A DNA stretch of 5,388 bases from Sulfurimonas sp. (GTDB lineage: Bacteria; Campylobacterota; Campylobacteria; Campylobacterales; Sulfurimonadaceae): positions 1 to 5,388 of the forward strand of contig JALWON010000204.1 in assembly GCA_027083475.1 (NCBI GenBank), in the 5' to 3' direction. Below the pieces are notes generated by a model, which ran no database searches, was not told the DNA's origin, and saw nothing but the letters and a program-made list of their open reading frames with translations. The stretch's first letter is position 1, and every line of letters begins with the position of its first letter. The position numbers and the translations under genes are program-made. Shown here piece by piece: positions 1 through 5,388 of this stretch.

Positions 1-25
1 GTAGTATCGGATTTATATCTAACAT
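1..25 (-). CDS. atpF': ATP synthase F0 subunit b' (AtpF'), N-terminal fragment cut by window edge
   Basis: Only the first eight codons are present, from an ATG at 25-23 read leftwards: M-L-D-I-N-P-I-L. This matches the usual opening of Campylobacterota b'-type F0 subunits, which form the peripheral stalk of the membrane ATP synthase and begin with a short cytoplasmic or periplasmic leader before the transmembrane helix. The helix itself lies outside the window. The start is well supported by a perfect Shine-Dalgarno sequence four bases upstream and a TATAAT promoter. The position directly after parB agrees with C. jejuni and H. pylori, where parB is followed by atpF', atpF, atpH and atpA. Eight residues alone would not identify the gene, so the call rests mainly on this gene order. 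Confidence 0.8.
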
Positions 26-27
26 AG

Positions 28-35
28 CACCTCCT
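28..35 (-). promoter_or_regulatory. Perfect Shine-Dalgarno of atpF'
   Basis: The minus strand reads AGGAGGTG, a full eight-base complement to the 3' end of 16S rRNA, with the ATG at 25 just after it. It is by far the strongest ribosome binding site in the window; the upstream genes have only AAGG- or AGG-type sites. This suggests high translation of the ATP synthase subunits. Confidence 0.88.
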
Positions 36-47
36 AAAAGTTGCGCC

Positions 48-93
48 ATTATACTACTTTTAAATTGAAAGGATAGTTAAACTATGTTAAAAA
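48..93 (-). promoter_or_regulatory. Sigma70-type promoter of the atp operon, no -35 box
   Basis: A consensus -10 hexamer TATAAT lies at 53-48 on the minus strand. No TTGACA-like -35 box stands at the normal distance. Instead, short T-tracts lie upstream at 70-68, 81-79 and 93-89, with centres about 11 bases apart. That is the pattern described for Campylobacter jejuni housekeeping promoters, where phased T-tracts replace the -35 element. Transcription would start near position 41-42, giving a leader of about 16 bases that is little more than the Shine-Dalgarno sequence. The promoter lets the ATP synthase operon be expressed separately from the parAB unit upstream. The start site is inferred from the -10 position. 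Confidence 0.75.
73..85. repeat. 13-bp inverted repeat upstream of the atp promoter
   Basis: ATAGTT at 73-78 and AACTAT at 80-85 are perfect inverted copies around a single central base. The centre lies about 38 bases upstream of the inferred atp start site, a position where activators or repressors may bind. One arm also contains one of two GTTAAA copies (76-81 and 86-91) that repeat at a 10-base step. In AT-rich DNA such a short palindrome can arise by chance, and no known operator is recognised. Confidence 0.3.
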
Positions 94-105
94 TGTGAAA
101 GATTT

Positions 106-945
106 TTAAGAAAACCAATTGAGCATGTTATGAATCTGCGCTTCGCTCTCAAATTCAATAATAAATTTATTGTTACTCACCTTCGCTTTAAAGCCTAAAT
201 TTAAAAATTGTTCTTGCAGTGTAGAAAAGTCATAGCTTTGTGTTGCACTCTGTTTCTTTGGCGCTGTTTTTTCAGTTTTCATTCCCTTTATCATCGCTTC
301 AACTTCACGCACACTCAACTTCTGTCCAACAATCGAGTTGACAACGAGTTGCTGTTGTTTCTCATCTAATCCAATAAGTACTTTTGCATGGCCTGCACTA
401 ATCTTTTTCTCTACAAGTGCTTTTTGTGTTTTTTCTGAGAGTTGTAAAAGACGCAAAGTATTGGTAATATGTGTTCTACTCTTATGAATAAGCGATGAGA
501 GTTCCTCATGTGTATAGTTATGCAGTTTTAACAACTCTTGATACGCAAAGGCAAGTTCCACAGCGTTGAGTTCTTCTCTTTGAATATTTTCAATAAGTGC
601 AAATTGGCGCATTTTATCTTCATCACTATTGAGCACAATCGCACGAATCGTTTTTAATTTTGCTAATTTACTCGCTCGGAGTCTGCGCTCACCTGCAATA
701 AGAATATATCCATCGATACTCTCTTTCACAACGATAGGCTGAAGTAAACCATCATTTTTTATAGACTCTGACAACTCAAGTAAAGAGGCTTCATCAAAAT
801 TTTTTCTTGGTTGGAAAGGATTTGCTTTAATCTCTTGTAACCCTATCTCTAAAACTGAATCTTTTTGACTACCCTCATTTTCATAGGCTTCATCTATCTC
901 ACCTAACAGAGCATCTAATCCTCTCCCTAATTTCATACTCTTCAC
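106..945 (-). CDS. parB: Chromosome partition protein ParB (CTP-dependent DNA clamp)
   Basis: ParB binds parS sites near the replication origin, loads and spreads as a CTP-controlled clamp, and works with ParA to separate chromosomes. The 279 residues, a normal length, show the domains in order. The N-terminal tail LGRGLDALLGE (6-16) is the peptide that stimulates ParA ATPase. The ParB/Srx-type CTP-binding domain has NPFQPR (42-47), GLLQPIVV (66-73), the arginine patch GERRLRAS (85-92) and ENIQREELN (119-127). The helix-turn-helix lies at about 144-169. A variable linker (about 222-236) leads to a C-terminal dimerisation domain. The start is GTG at 945. An in-frame ATG at 936 would remove only three residues but has poor Shine-Dalgarno spacing. 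The gene lies 13 bases after parA. Confidence 0.96.
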   Translation of the reverse strand: MKSMKLGRGLDALLGEIDEAYENEGSQKDSVLEIGLQEIKANPFQPRKNFDEASLLELSESIKNDGLLQPIVVKESIDGYILIAGERRLRASKLAKLKTIRAIVLNSDEDKMRQFALIENIQREELNAVELAFAYQELLKLHNYTHEELSSLIHKSRTHITNTLRLLQLSEKTQKALVEKKISAGHAKVLIGLDEKQQQLVVNSIVGQKLSVREVEAMIKGMKTEKTAPKKQSATQSYDFSTLQEQFLNLGFKAKVSNNKFIIEFESEAQIHNMLNWFS

Positions 946-954
946 GAACTCTCT

Positions 955-959
955 TCCTT
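955..959 (-). promoter_or_regulatory. Ribosome binding site that favours the GTG start of parB
   Basis: AAGGA at 959-955 is nine bases from the GTG at 945 but eighteen bases from the alternative ATG at 936. It overlaps the TAA stop of parA (961-959), so ribosomes ending on parA can re-initiate on parB. This spacing decides for the GTG start. Confidence 0.6.
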
Positions 960-1741
960 TACTTGATTATTGCTTGTGCTAAGTTTTGGTATGCCACTGC
1001 CCCACTCGACTTCACATCATACAAAATTGCAGGCTTTCCAAAAGATGGAGATTCTGCCAACTTTACATTTCGAGGAACGACAATATATTCATTCTCTGTA
1101 TCTTTAAAAAGTTTTGTTTTAAAATGCTGTTGTAAATCTGCAAAAACTTGTTTTGAGAGATTATTTTGTGAACTAAACATTGTCGGTACAAACCCTTTAA
1201 TTTTAAGTTTTGGATTGATTGATTTTCTCACAAGTTTCACTGTATTTAAAAGCTGTGCCAAACCTTCAAGTGCAAAAAATTCACACTGAATTGGAATGAG
1301 TACCGAGTTTGATGCAGAGAGTGCATTAATCGTCATTGGTCCTAAGGCAGGAGGCGAATCTATGAGGACATAATCATACTCTTGCACAACATTTGCAATT
1401 GCACGTTTGAGCACAAGTTCCCTTCCCTTTGCATTTTCTGTATCATAATACTCTTTTTCAATCCCAACAAGCCCAATGTTGGATGGAGCAAGATGCAGCG
1501 TAGGCAAATCAGACTTTAAAATAATATCTTTGAGTTTTTTTGCACCGATGAGTACATGATAGATATTAAATTCATAATCATTTCTATGAAAACCTAAAGA
1601 GGTTGTTGCGTTTGCTTGAGGATCGGCATCAATAAGCAGTACTTTTTTTTCAGCGACTGCTAACGATGCTGCTAAGTTTACGGCAGTCGTTGTTTTTCCA
1701 ACACCACCTTTTTGATTTGCAATTACAATTACTTCACTCAT
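959..1741 (-). CDS. parA: Chromosome partition ATPase ParA (Soj/MinD family)
   Basis: ParA is a Walker-type ATPase that dimerises on ATP, binds DNA without sequence preference and guides ParB-parS complexes. The 260 residues match chromosomal Soj/ParA and lack the N-terminal helix-turn-helix of plasmid type Ia ParA. The deviant Walker A box is KGGVGKTTT (11-19), with the signature lysine K11 and P-loop lysine K16. Walker A' is LLIDADPQAN (35-44) and Walker B is VLIDSPP (125-131). The conserved C-terminal segment from VPRNVKLAESPSFGKP (222-237) onward includes basic R224, in the part of the protein linked to DNA binding. The ATG at 1741 overlaps the birA stop as ATGA, which implies translational coupling. 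The paired parB gene follows directly. Confidence 0.97.
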   Translation of the reverse strand: MSEVIVIANQKGGVGKTTTAVNLAASLAVAEKKVLLIDADPQANATTSLGFHRNDYEFNIYHVLIGAKKLKDIILKSDLPTLHLAPSNIGLVGIEKEYYDTENAKGRELVLKRAIANVVQEYDYVLIDSPPALGPMTINALSASNSVLIPIQCEFFALEGLAQLLNTVKLVRKSINPKLKIKGFVPTMFSSQNNLSKQVFADLQQHFKTKLFKDTENEYIVVPRNVKLAESPSFGKPAILYDVKSSGAVAYQNLAQAIIK

Positions 1742-2373
1742 CTTAAACTGTATATCCTCTCATTGTTAATACTAATTGATCCATCATCTAAAAGTGATGC
1801 ATCTCCTAATGATATTTTCTCTTTTTTGTTGTGTGTAGAAAAATCTTGATTCTTGTAAAATTCTAGCTTATATTTGCTAAAAATCTGCTTCCATGAAAAT
1901 GCTTTTTCAAGATTTAGAAAATATTTTTCCAACAAGGAGTCTTGAGAAATAGCAATATCTAATTTTGCAAAATCAGCAACATTCTCTTGCAGGTTCAATC
2001 CAAGACCACAAACAAGGGTATCATTGACAATATGTGTTATCAAACCACCAATTTTTTGCTCACCTATGTAAAAATCATTCGGCCATTTCAACCAAACTTG
2101 TGACTTTTCTGCTGCTAATGTCATTTTCAATATATAGGCAAAATAGATAGAAGCCGATGCTAATTTTAAATCTTTTGGTAAGTGCTCTAAAGCAAGTGCA
2201 AAAGAGAGAAAAAGATTCCCTTCTACACCTATCCAACTGTTATTGCGACTCCCCTTCCCTGCTGTTTGCATTTTTGCAACAACTGCATAAGGAGCAGATA
2301 CTCGTTTTTCTTGCAACAACTTTTTTAAATAGTCTTGCGTTGAATCAACAGATTCAAGATAAGATATCGTCAA
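1738..2373 (-). CDS. birA: Biotin--[acetyl-CoA-carboxylase] ligase, monofunctional, no DNA-binding domain
   Basis: This enzyme makes biotinyl-5'-AMP from biotin and ATP and attaches biotin to the carrier protein of acetyl-CoA carboxylase. The 211 residues start directly at the catalytic domain, so the helix-turn-helix of E. coli BirA (321 residues) is absent and repression of biotin genes is not expected. Visible motifs are SVDSTQDYL (8-16), the nucleotide loop QTAGKGSRNNSW (36-47), KWPNDFYIGEQKIGG (96-110), GLGLNL (123-128) and a short C-terminal end, DGSISINNERIYSLR (197-211). The loop differs from GRGRRGRKW of E. coli, with S42 at the position of Arg118. The start is TTG at 2373, inside the last 20 bases of fmt; an in-frame TAG two codons upstream rules out a longer form. 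Its stop overlaps the parA start. Confidence 0.93.
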   Translation of the reverse strand: MTISYLESVDSTQDYLKKLLQEKRVSAPYAVVAKMQTAGKGSRNNSWIGVEGNLFLSFALALEHLPKDLKLASASIYFAYILKMTLAAEKSQVWLKWPNDFYIGEQKIGGLITHIVNDTLVCGLGLNLQENVADFAKLDIAISQDSLLEKYFLNLEKAFSWKQIFSKYKLEFYKNQDFSTHNKKEKISLGDASLLDDGSISINNERIYSLR

Positions 2374-3262
2374 GACCTAATCTTTTTCCATTAATATATG
2401 CAATGATACTCATCTCTTTTTTCGATGGCGGTTGCACAGAAAAAATACGAAGCACTCCCTTAGTACAAGCCACTACAATGTTGTCTTTATGAATCTCTAT
2501 AATTGTACCACTTTTTCCAAGGGCACACTTATCGAGAAGTTCAAGTTTTTTAAGTTTCATGCCATTTTCCAAATAAACACCCGGCCAAGGAGTAAACGCA
2601 CGGTATTTGTTATAGACTGTATAGGCATCCTCAAAGTTGACTAAACCATCTTGTTTGGTGATTTTTTTACAATGTGTTGCTTGGGATTCTATCTGTTTTT
2701 GTGGTGTGAGTTGTTCAAAGTTTTGCAAAACATCTACAGATAAATCGGCTGCAAGATGTGTAAGTTTTTCAAAAAGTCTCTCTAGCATCATATCTTTTGG
2801 CACATCAAAAGAGACTATTTTTAAAATATCTCCTGTATCTAAACCCTCTTCCATCAACATAGCTGTCACACCCGTTTGTTTATCGTCATTGAGTAAAGTT
2901 TGCTGAATAGGGCTTGCTCCACGGTATTGTGGCAGTATAGAAGCATGCAGGTTAATACATGGGGCATGTTCTAAAATAGCACGCGGTAAAATCTGCCCAT
3001 AAGCCGCTACGACAATATAATCACACGCTATTTGTAAGAGTTCTTCTACAACAGCTTCCTCTTTGAGTCTGCTCGGTTGATACACAGATATCTCATGTTT
3101 TTGTGCAAGTGTTTTCACAGGAGGGGGTGTCATAATTTTTTTACGACCTACTGGTTTATCTGGTTGTGTATAGACAGCGACAACATCTATACCTTTTGTT
3201 TGCAGGAGTCTCGCTAAAATCACTTCTGCATACTCAGGGGTTCCCATAAAAATTATTTTCAT
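2354..3262 (-). CDS. fmt: Methionyl-tRNA formyltransferase
   Basis: Fmt transfers a formyl group from 10-formyl-tetrahydrofolate to the amino group of Met-tRNAfMet, preparing the initiator tRNA in the cytoplasm. The 302 residues are close to the usual 310-315. The Rossmann-type N-terminal domain opens with FMGTPE (5-10) and has AAYGQILP (86-93). The catalytic set is N104 and H106 in INLHASILPQYRG (103-115) plus D142 in GLDTGD (140-145), equivalent to N106, H108 and D144 of E. coli. The C-terminal tRNA-binding domain starts near 205 and shows RAFTPWPGVY (221-230). The ATG at 3262 overlaps the proB stop as ATGA, with an AAGG site about ten bases upstream. The 3' end overlaps the birA start by 20 bases. 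Confidence 0.97.
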   Translation of the reverse strand: MKIIFMGTPEYAEVILARLLQTKGIDVVAVYTQPDKPVGRKKIMTPPPVKTLAQKHEISVYQPSRLKEEAVVEELLQIACDYIVVAAYGQILPRAILEHAPCINLHASILPQYRGASPIQQTLLNDDKQTGVTAMLMEEGLDTGDILKIVSFDVPKDMMLERLFEKLTHLAADLSVDVLQNFEQLTPQKQIESQATHCKKITKQDGLVNFEDAYTVYNKYRAFTPWPGVYLENGMKLKKLELLDKCALGKSGTIIEIHKDNIVVACTKGVLRIFSVQPPSKKEMSIIAYINGKRLGLDDILS

Positions 3263-4026
3263 ATACGCTCTGCCTTTGTAAAGAGTGTACCACCCTTATG
3301 ATTATTGTGGAGTATAAAGCTTTTGACATCATCCAAATGAAAGCCACTTGCTAAAAATGTATCAATATTTGCATTTAAAAGATACTCTGCTGCTTTTAAT
3401 TTTGTCACAATGCCCCCCGTTGCAAAAACATTATGAGGGCTCGCTTCTTTTGCGAGTTCCTCTTTGGAAATCGTATGTACAACCTTGAGCACACATGCAT
3501 TTGTATCTTTACGTGGATCTTTGTCATAATAAGCATCAATATCTGAGAGTATTATCAACAAATCTGCATTCAAGTGTTTTGCAATATAAGCGGAGAGTTG
3601 GTCGTTGTCTCCTACTTCAAGTTCATCTGTTGCTGTAGCATCATTTTCATTCACAATAGGAATGACATTATGGTGTAAAAGGGTATCTACTGTATTACGC
3701 ACTCTTTGTATATCATCTTCTTTACTGAGATTTGCAGAAGTTACAAGCACTTGTGAACAGAGTAAATCATGCGATGCAAATTTTTTCATATATTTTTTCA
3801 TCAGCACGGGTTGTCCAAGTGATGCAAGGGCTTGTTTGTTTTGCAAAATATTTCTATCGAGTTTGAGTTGTGTGTAGCCTGCTGAAACAGCACCTGAAGA
3901 GACTAAAATAACTTCGTGATGCTCTTTCAGCTCTGCTAAAAAATCAACAAGTGCCTGCATTCTCTCCAATGCAATGGCATCTTCTTGTGTTAAAACTGCA
4001 CTGCCAACTTTAACAACAATTCGCAT
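3259..4026 (-). CDS. proB: Glutamate 5-kinase, short form without PUA domain
   Basis: ProB phosphorylates L-glutamate with ATP, the first step of proline synthesis. From the ATG at 4026 the protein has 255 residues, covering only the amino acid kinase domain; the C-terminal PUA domain of the 367-residue E. coli enzyme is missing. Motifs are KVGSAVL (6-12), SSGAVSAGY (43-51), NENDA (126-130), GDNDQLSA (139-146), SDIDAYYDKDPR (161-172), ATGGIVTKLKAA (202-213) and KGGTLF (244-249). An in-frame TTG at 4053 would add nine residues, but it has no Shine-Dalgarno and the added residues do not look like family sequence, so I chose ATG. This start is one base after the obgE stop, and the site before it is weak, so translation probably depends on coupling. 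proA and proC are not in the window. Confidence 0.94.
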   Translation of the reverse strand: MRIVVKVGSAVLTQEDAIALERMQALVDFLAELKEHHEVILVSSGAVSAGYTQLKLDRNILQNKQALASLGQPVLMKKYMKKFASHDLLCSQVLVTSANLSKEDDIQRVRNTVDTLLHHNVIPIVNENDATATDELEVGDNDQLSAYIAKHLNADLLIILSDIDAYYDKDPRKDTNACVLKVVHTISKEELAKEASPHNVFATGGIVTKLKAAEYLLNANIDTFLASGFHLDDVKSFILHNNHKGGTLFTKAERI

Positions 4027-4027
4027 A

Positions 4028-5131
4028 TTAAGACTTTCGGTGTGCTTGCACAAGATTAAAAAGTGCGTATTTTAAAGCTTCAATATTTTTATTTGTAGCT
4101 GATGAGATAGGTGCTACTAAATAAGGTTGTGTTTTGTCATACCCCAAAGAAGCATCTGCCGAATCTTGAACATAAAAAGGCATCGTTGCATCAAAATTAA
4201 ACTCATTTTTTTGAGAAGCTTCCAAGCCAAGAAGTGCTAAAAAACCATTTACAAGCTCGTTAATCTCTTCAGGCGGCACAATATCTACTCGCGTCAGTGC
4301 TATGGCATAGTTTGAGTGTGCGAGTTTATCACTAAAAGAAGCAATCTCATTTTGAAGTACTTCAATCTGCTCTTTTAAATCTCTATATGAAGCTAAATCA
4401 ATCATATAAAGCAATGTCTGCGTACGTTCAATATGGCGAAGAAACTTGATTCCTAAACCTTTCCCCTCATGAGCCCCACCAATAATTCCCGGTATATCTG
4501 CCATCACAAAAGACTCATAATCCCCAATGTTTACTTGACCAAGTTTTGGAGTAAGTGTTGTAAATTCATAATTGGCAATCTCTGGTGTTGCATTTGAGAC
4601 AGTTGAAATCAGTGTTGATTTTCCAACATTTGGAAAACCAACTAAACCAATATCTGCAATCAATTTTAAATCAAGTTTTATCTCTCGTGTTTGCCCTTTT
4701 TCACCAGGCTGTGCATAGGTAGGTCTTTGGTTTGTCGGGCTTCTAAAATGGTAGTTTCCTAAACCACCTTTGCCACCTTCAAGAAACTTCTCCTCTTGTC
4801 CATCTTTAATCATATCAAAGAGAACTTCTCCCGTTTGCATGTCAAGTATTTGTGTTCCAGGTGGGACAATAATGACCGTTCTTTTGCCACTTTTTCCACT
4901 CATACGAGAACCTTCTCCCGGTTTTCCCTTCTCTGCTTTTATGTGCATTTTTCTTTGAAATTTAGAGAGGGTATGTGTATTGTTATCACATTTAAACCAG
5001 ATGTCACCACCTTTTCCACCATCTCCACCATTTGGACCACCATTTAGTACAAACTTTTCACGACGAAACGCAACACAACCTTGTCCACCTTTTCCTGATG
5101 AGACTGTTAATTCAACATTATCTGTGAACAA
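4028..5131 (-). CDS. obgE: Obg family GTPase (ObgE/CgtA), 50S ribosome assembly
   Basis: Obg is a conserved GTPase that binds the large ribosomal subunit during late assembly and links it to growth and stress signals. The 367 residues hold the glycine-rich Obg fold (about 1-158; GGPNGGDGGKGGD at 31-43) and a G domain. G1 is GFPNVGKST (165-173), G2 is TTLTP (191-195), G3 is DIPG (212-215) and G5 is SSA (343-345). G4 reads TRVD (280-283) instead of NKxD. No OCT domain follows. The start is TTG at 5131: an in-frame TAG two codons upstream excludes anything longer, AAGGA stands six bases away, and the first residues MFTDNVELTVSSGKGG align with the family. The gene follows rpmA, a common pairing, and heads the tightly packed genes down to parB. 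Confidence 0.97.
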   Translation of the reverse strand: MFTDNVELTVSSGKGGQGCVAFRREKFVLNGGPNGGDGGKGGDIWFKCDNNTHTLSKFQRKMHIKAEKGKPGEGSRMSGKSGKRTVIIVPPGTQILDMQTGEVLFDMIKDGQEEKFLEGGKGGLGNYHFRSPTNQRPTYAQPGEKGQTREIKLDLKLIADIGLVGFPNVGKSTLISTVSNATPEIANYEFTTLTPKLGQVNIGDYESFVMADIPGIIGGAHEGKGLGIKFLRHIERTQTLLYMIDLASYRDLKEQIEVLQNEIASFSDKLAHSNYAIALTRVDIVPPEEINELVNGFLALLGLEASQKNEFNFDATMPFYVQDSADASLGYDKTQPYLVAPISSATNKNIEALKYALFNLVQAHRKS

Positions 5132-5137
5132 ATGCTA

Positions 5138-5142
5138 TCCTT
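5138..5142 (-). promoter_or_regulatory. Ribosome binding site fixing the TTG start of obgE
   Basis: AAGGA on the minus strand lies six bases before the TTG at 5131, which is ideal spacing. Together with the in-frame TAG at 5137-5135 it leaves TTG as the only plausible start. Confidence 0.75.
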
Positions 5143-5181
5143 TTTAATTTTTCTTTGGTAATTTGAAGTTTTTACTAAATT

Positions 5182-5201
5182 GTGAAAGAGTTTTTCACTC
5201 T
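5182..5201 (-). other. Pair of mutually exclusive small hairpins in the obgE leader
   Basis: Two overlapping stems use the same bases. GTGAAA pairs with TTTCAC (5198-5193 with 5187-5182, loop of five). AGAGT pairs with ACTCT (5201-5197 with 5191-5187, loop of five). Only one can form at a time. No T-run follows, so a classic terminator is not supported. Confidence 0.3.
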
Positions 5202-5214
5202 GAGAAGTGGAAAC

Positions 5215-5237
5215 TATCTGAGCAATTTGCTCAGATA
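5215..5237 (-). terminator. Strong stem-loop 7 bases after the rpmA stop, candidate terminator or attenuator
   Basis: Eleven-base arms (5215-5225 and 5227-5237) are perfect inverted copies around one base. As RNA this gives a stem of at least nine pairs, TATCTGAGC with GCTCAGATA, and a five-base loop. It starts seven bases after the rpmA stop and about 85 bases before obgE. No T-tract follows on the minus or plus strand, so efficient intrinsic termination is doubtful. It may instead protect the 3' end of the ribosomal-protein message, mark an RNA processing point, or only dampen read-through into obgE. Confidence 0.45.
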
Positions 5238-5244
5238 TGTAGAA

Positions 5245-5388
5245 TTATGCAGCAGGTATAATAGAAACTTGTTGGCGTTTTTTATCTTTACGCTCAAAAG
5301 CAACTGTCCCTTCAATCAATGCAAAAATTGTATGATCTTTTCCCATACCAACATTTTTACCTGGGTGGATTTTTGTTCCACGTTGACG
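5245..5388 (-). CDS. rpmA: 50S ribosomal protein L27 (bL27), C-terminal part cut by window edge
   Basis: Reading leftwards from the right edge, an open frame of 47 codons ends at TAA (5247-5245). It contains RQRGTKIHPGKNVGMGKDHT and IFALIEGTVAFERK, and ends in QQVSIIPAA; these are hallmarks of bacterial L27, which sits near the peptidyl transferase centre. About 38 N-terminal residues lie outside the window, which would give a normal total near 85. L27 is usually encoded between rplU (L21) and obgE, and obgE does follow here after 113 bases. A frame of this kind is easily missed because the start is absent. Confidence 0.96.
   Translation of the reverse strand, partial: RQRGTKIHPGKNVGMGKDHTIFALIEGTVAFERKDKKRQQVSIIPAA

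Noticed and set aside
54..105. Intrinsic terminator after parB
   Set aside because: The only inverted repeat here has six-base arms, no usable loop and no T-run after it on the minus strand, so a terminator cannot be supported.
1224..1250. GTTTCAC half-site resembling parS, expected near parAB
   Set aside because: The other half, CGTGAAAC, is not present, and I found no full TGTTTCACGTGAAACA-like palindrome in the window. parS may lie elsewhere.
963..1289. Plus-strand open frame of 108 codons
   Set aside because: It lies antisense within parA, whose protein is fully conserved. The translation is rich in cysteine, serine and phenylalanine, as expected for a shadow frame, and there is no suitable ribosome site or neighbour.
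2157..2906. Three plus-strand open frames opposite birA and fmt
   Set aside because: All lie antisense to well-recognised genes, resemble no family, overlap each other and have no supporting promoter or ribosome site.
3605..3877. Plus-strand open frame opposite proB
   Set aside because: Serine- and cysteine-rich shadow of the kinase coding frame without its own signals.
4027..4053. Longer proB starting at TTG 4053
   Set aside because: The nine extra residues do not look like the family, there is no Shine-Dalgarno before this TTG, and the ATG at 4026 puts KVGS at its normal position.
4770..5047. Two overlapping plus-strand frames opposite the glycine-rich start of obgE
   Set aside because: They reflect the repeated glycine codons of the Obg domain read in reverse; no independent gene evidence.
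1..5388. A new defence, mobile or regulatory system
   Set aside because: All reading space is filled by known housekeeping genes in a conserved order; the spacers are 80, 13 and 113 bases and hold only expression signals.

Overview
The window comes from an AT-rich bacterial chromosome, most likely Campylobacterota (Epsilonproteobacteria). The order rpmA-obgE-proB-fmt-birA-parA-parB-atpF' matches, as I remember it, the run in Campylobacter jejuni (about Cj0095 to Cj0102). Helicobacter pylori keeps the fmt-birA-parA-parB-atpF' part. Glutamate 5-kinase without a PUA domain, a biotin ligase without a helix-turn-helix, and a TATAAT promoter without a -35 box also fit. A free-living sulfur-oxidising genus such as Sulfurimonas is a guess; the sequence does not fix the genus.

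Every gene lies on the minus strand, so the biological order runs from the right edge to the left. The 3' end of rpmA (ribosomal protein L27) enters at the right edge. A 113-base spacer with a strong inverted repeat follows. Then come obgE (ribosome-assembly GTPase), proB (glutamate 5-kinase), fmt (Met-tRNA formyltransferase), birA (biotin ligase), parA and parB (chromosome partition). An 80-base spacer carries a promoter and a perfect Shine-Dalgarno sequence for atpF', whose first eight codons run off the left edge.

From obgE to parB the genes are packed as one operon. obgE/proB are 1 base apart, proB/fmt and birA/parA share ATGA stop-start overlaps, fmt/birA overlap by 20 bases, and parA/parB are 13 bases apart. 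Three of the six complete genes start with a non-ATG codon (obgE TTG, birA TTG, parB GTG). The unit mixes ribosome assembly, translation initiation, proline synthesis, biotinylation and chromosome segregation, and the F-type ATP synthase operon starts immediately downstream from its own promoter.

This is a conserved housekeeping region. I see no mobile element, CRISPR array, RNA gene, broken gene or undescribed system. The points worth a second look are small: a biotin-ligase nucleotide loop with serine where E. coli BirA has Arg118, a non-canonical G4 motif in Obg, competing hairpins between rpmA and obgE, and the architecture of the atp promoter.
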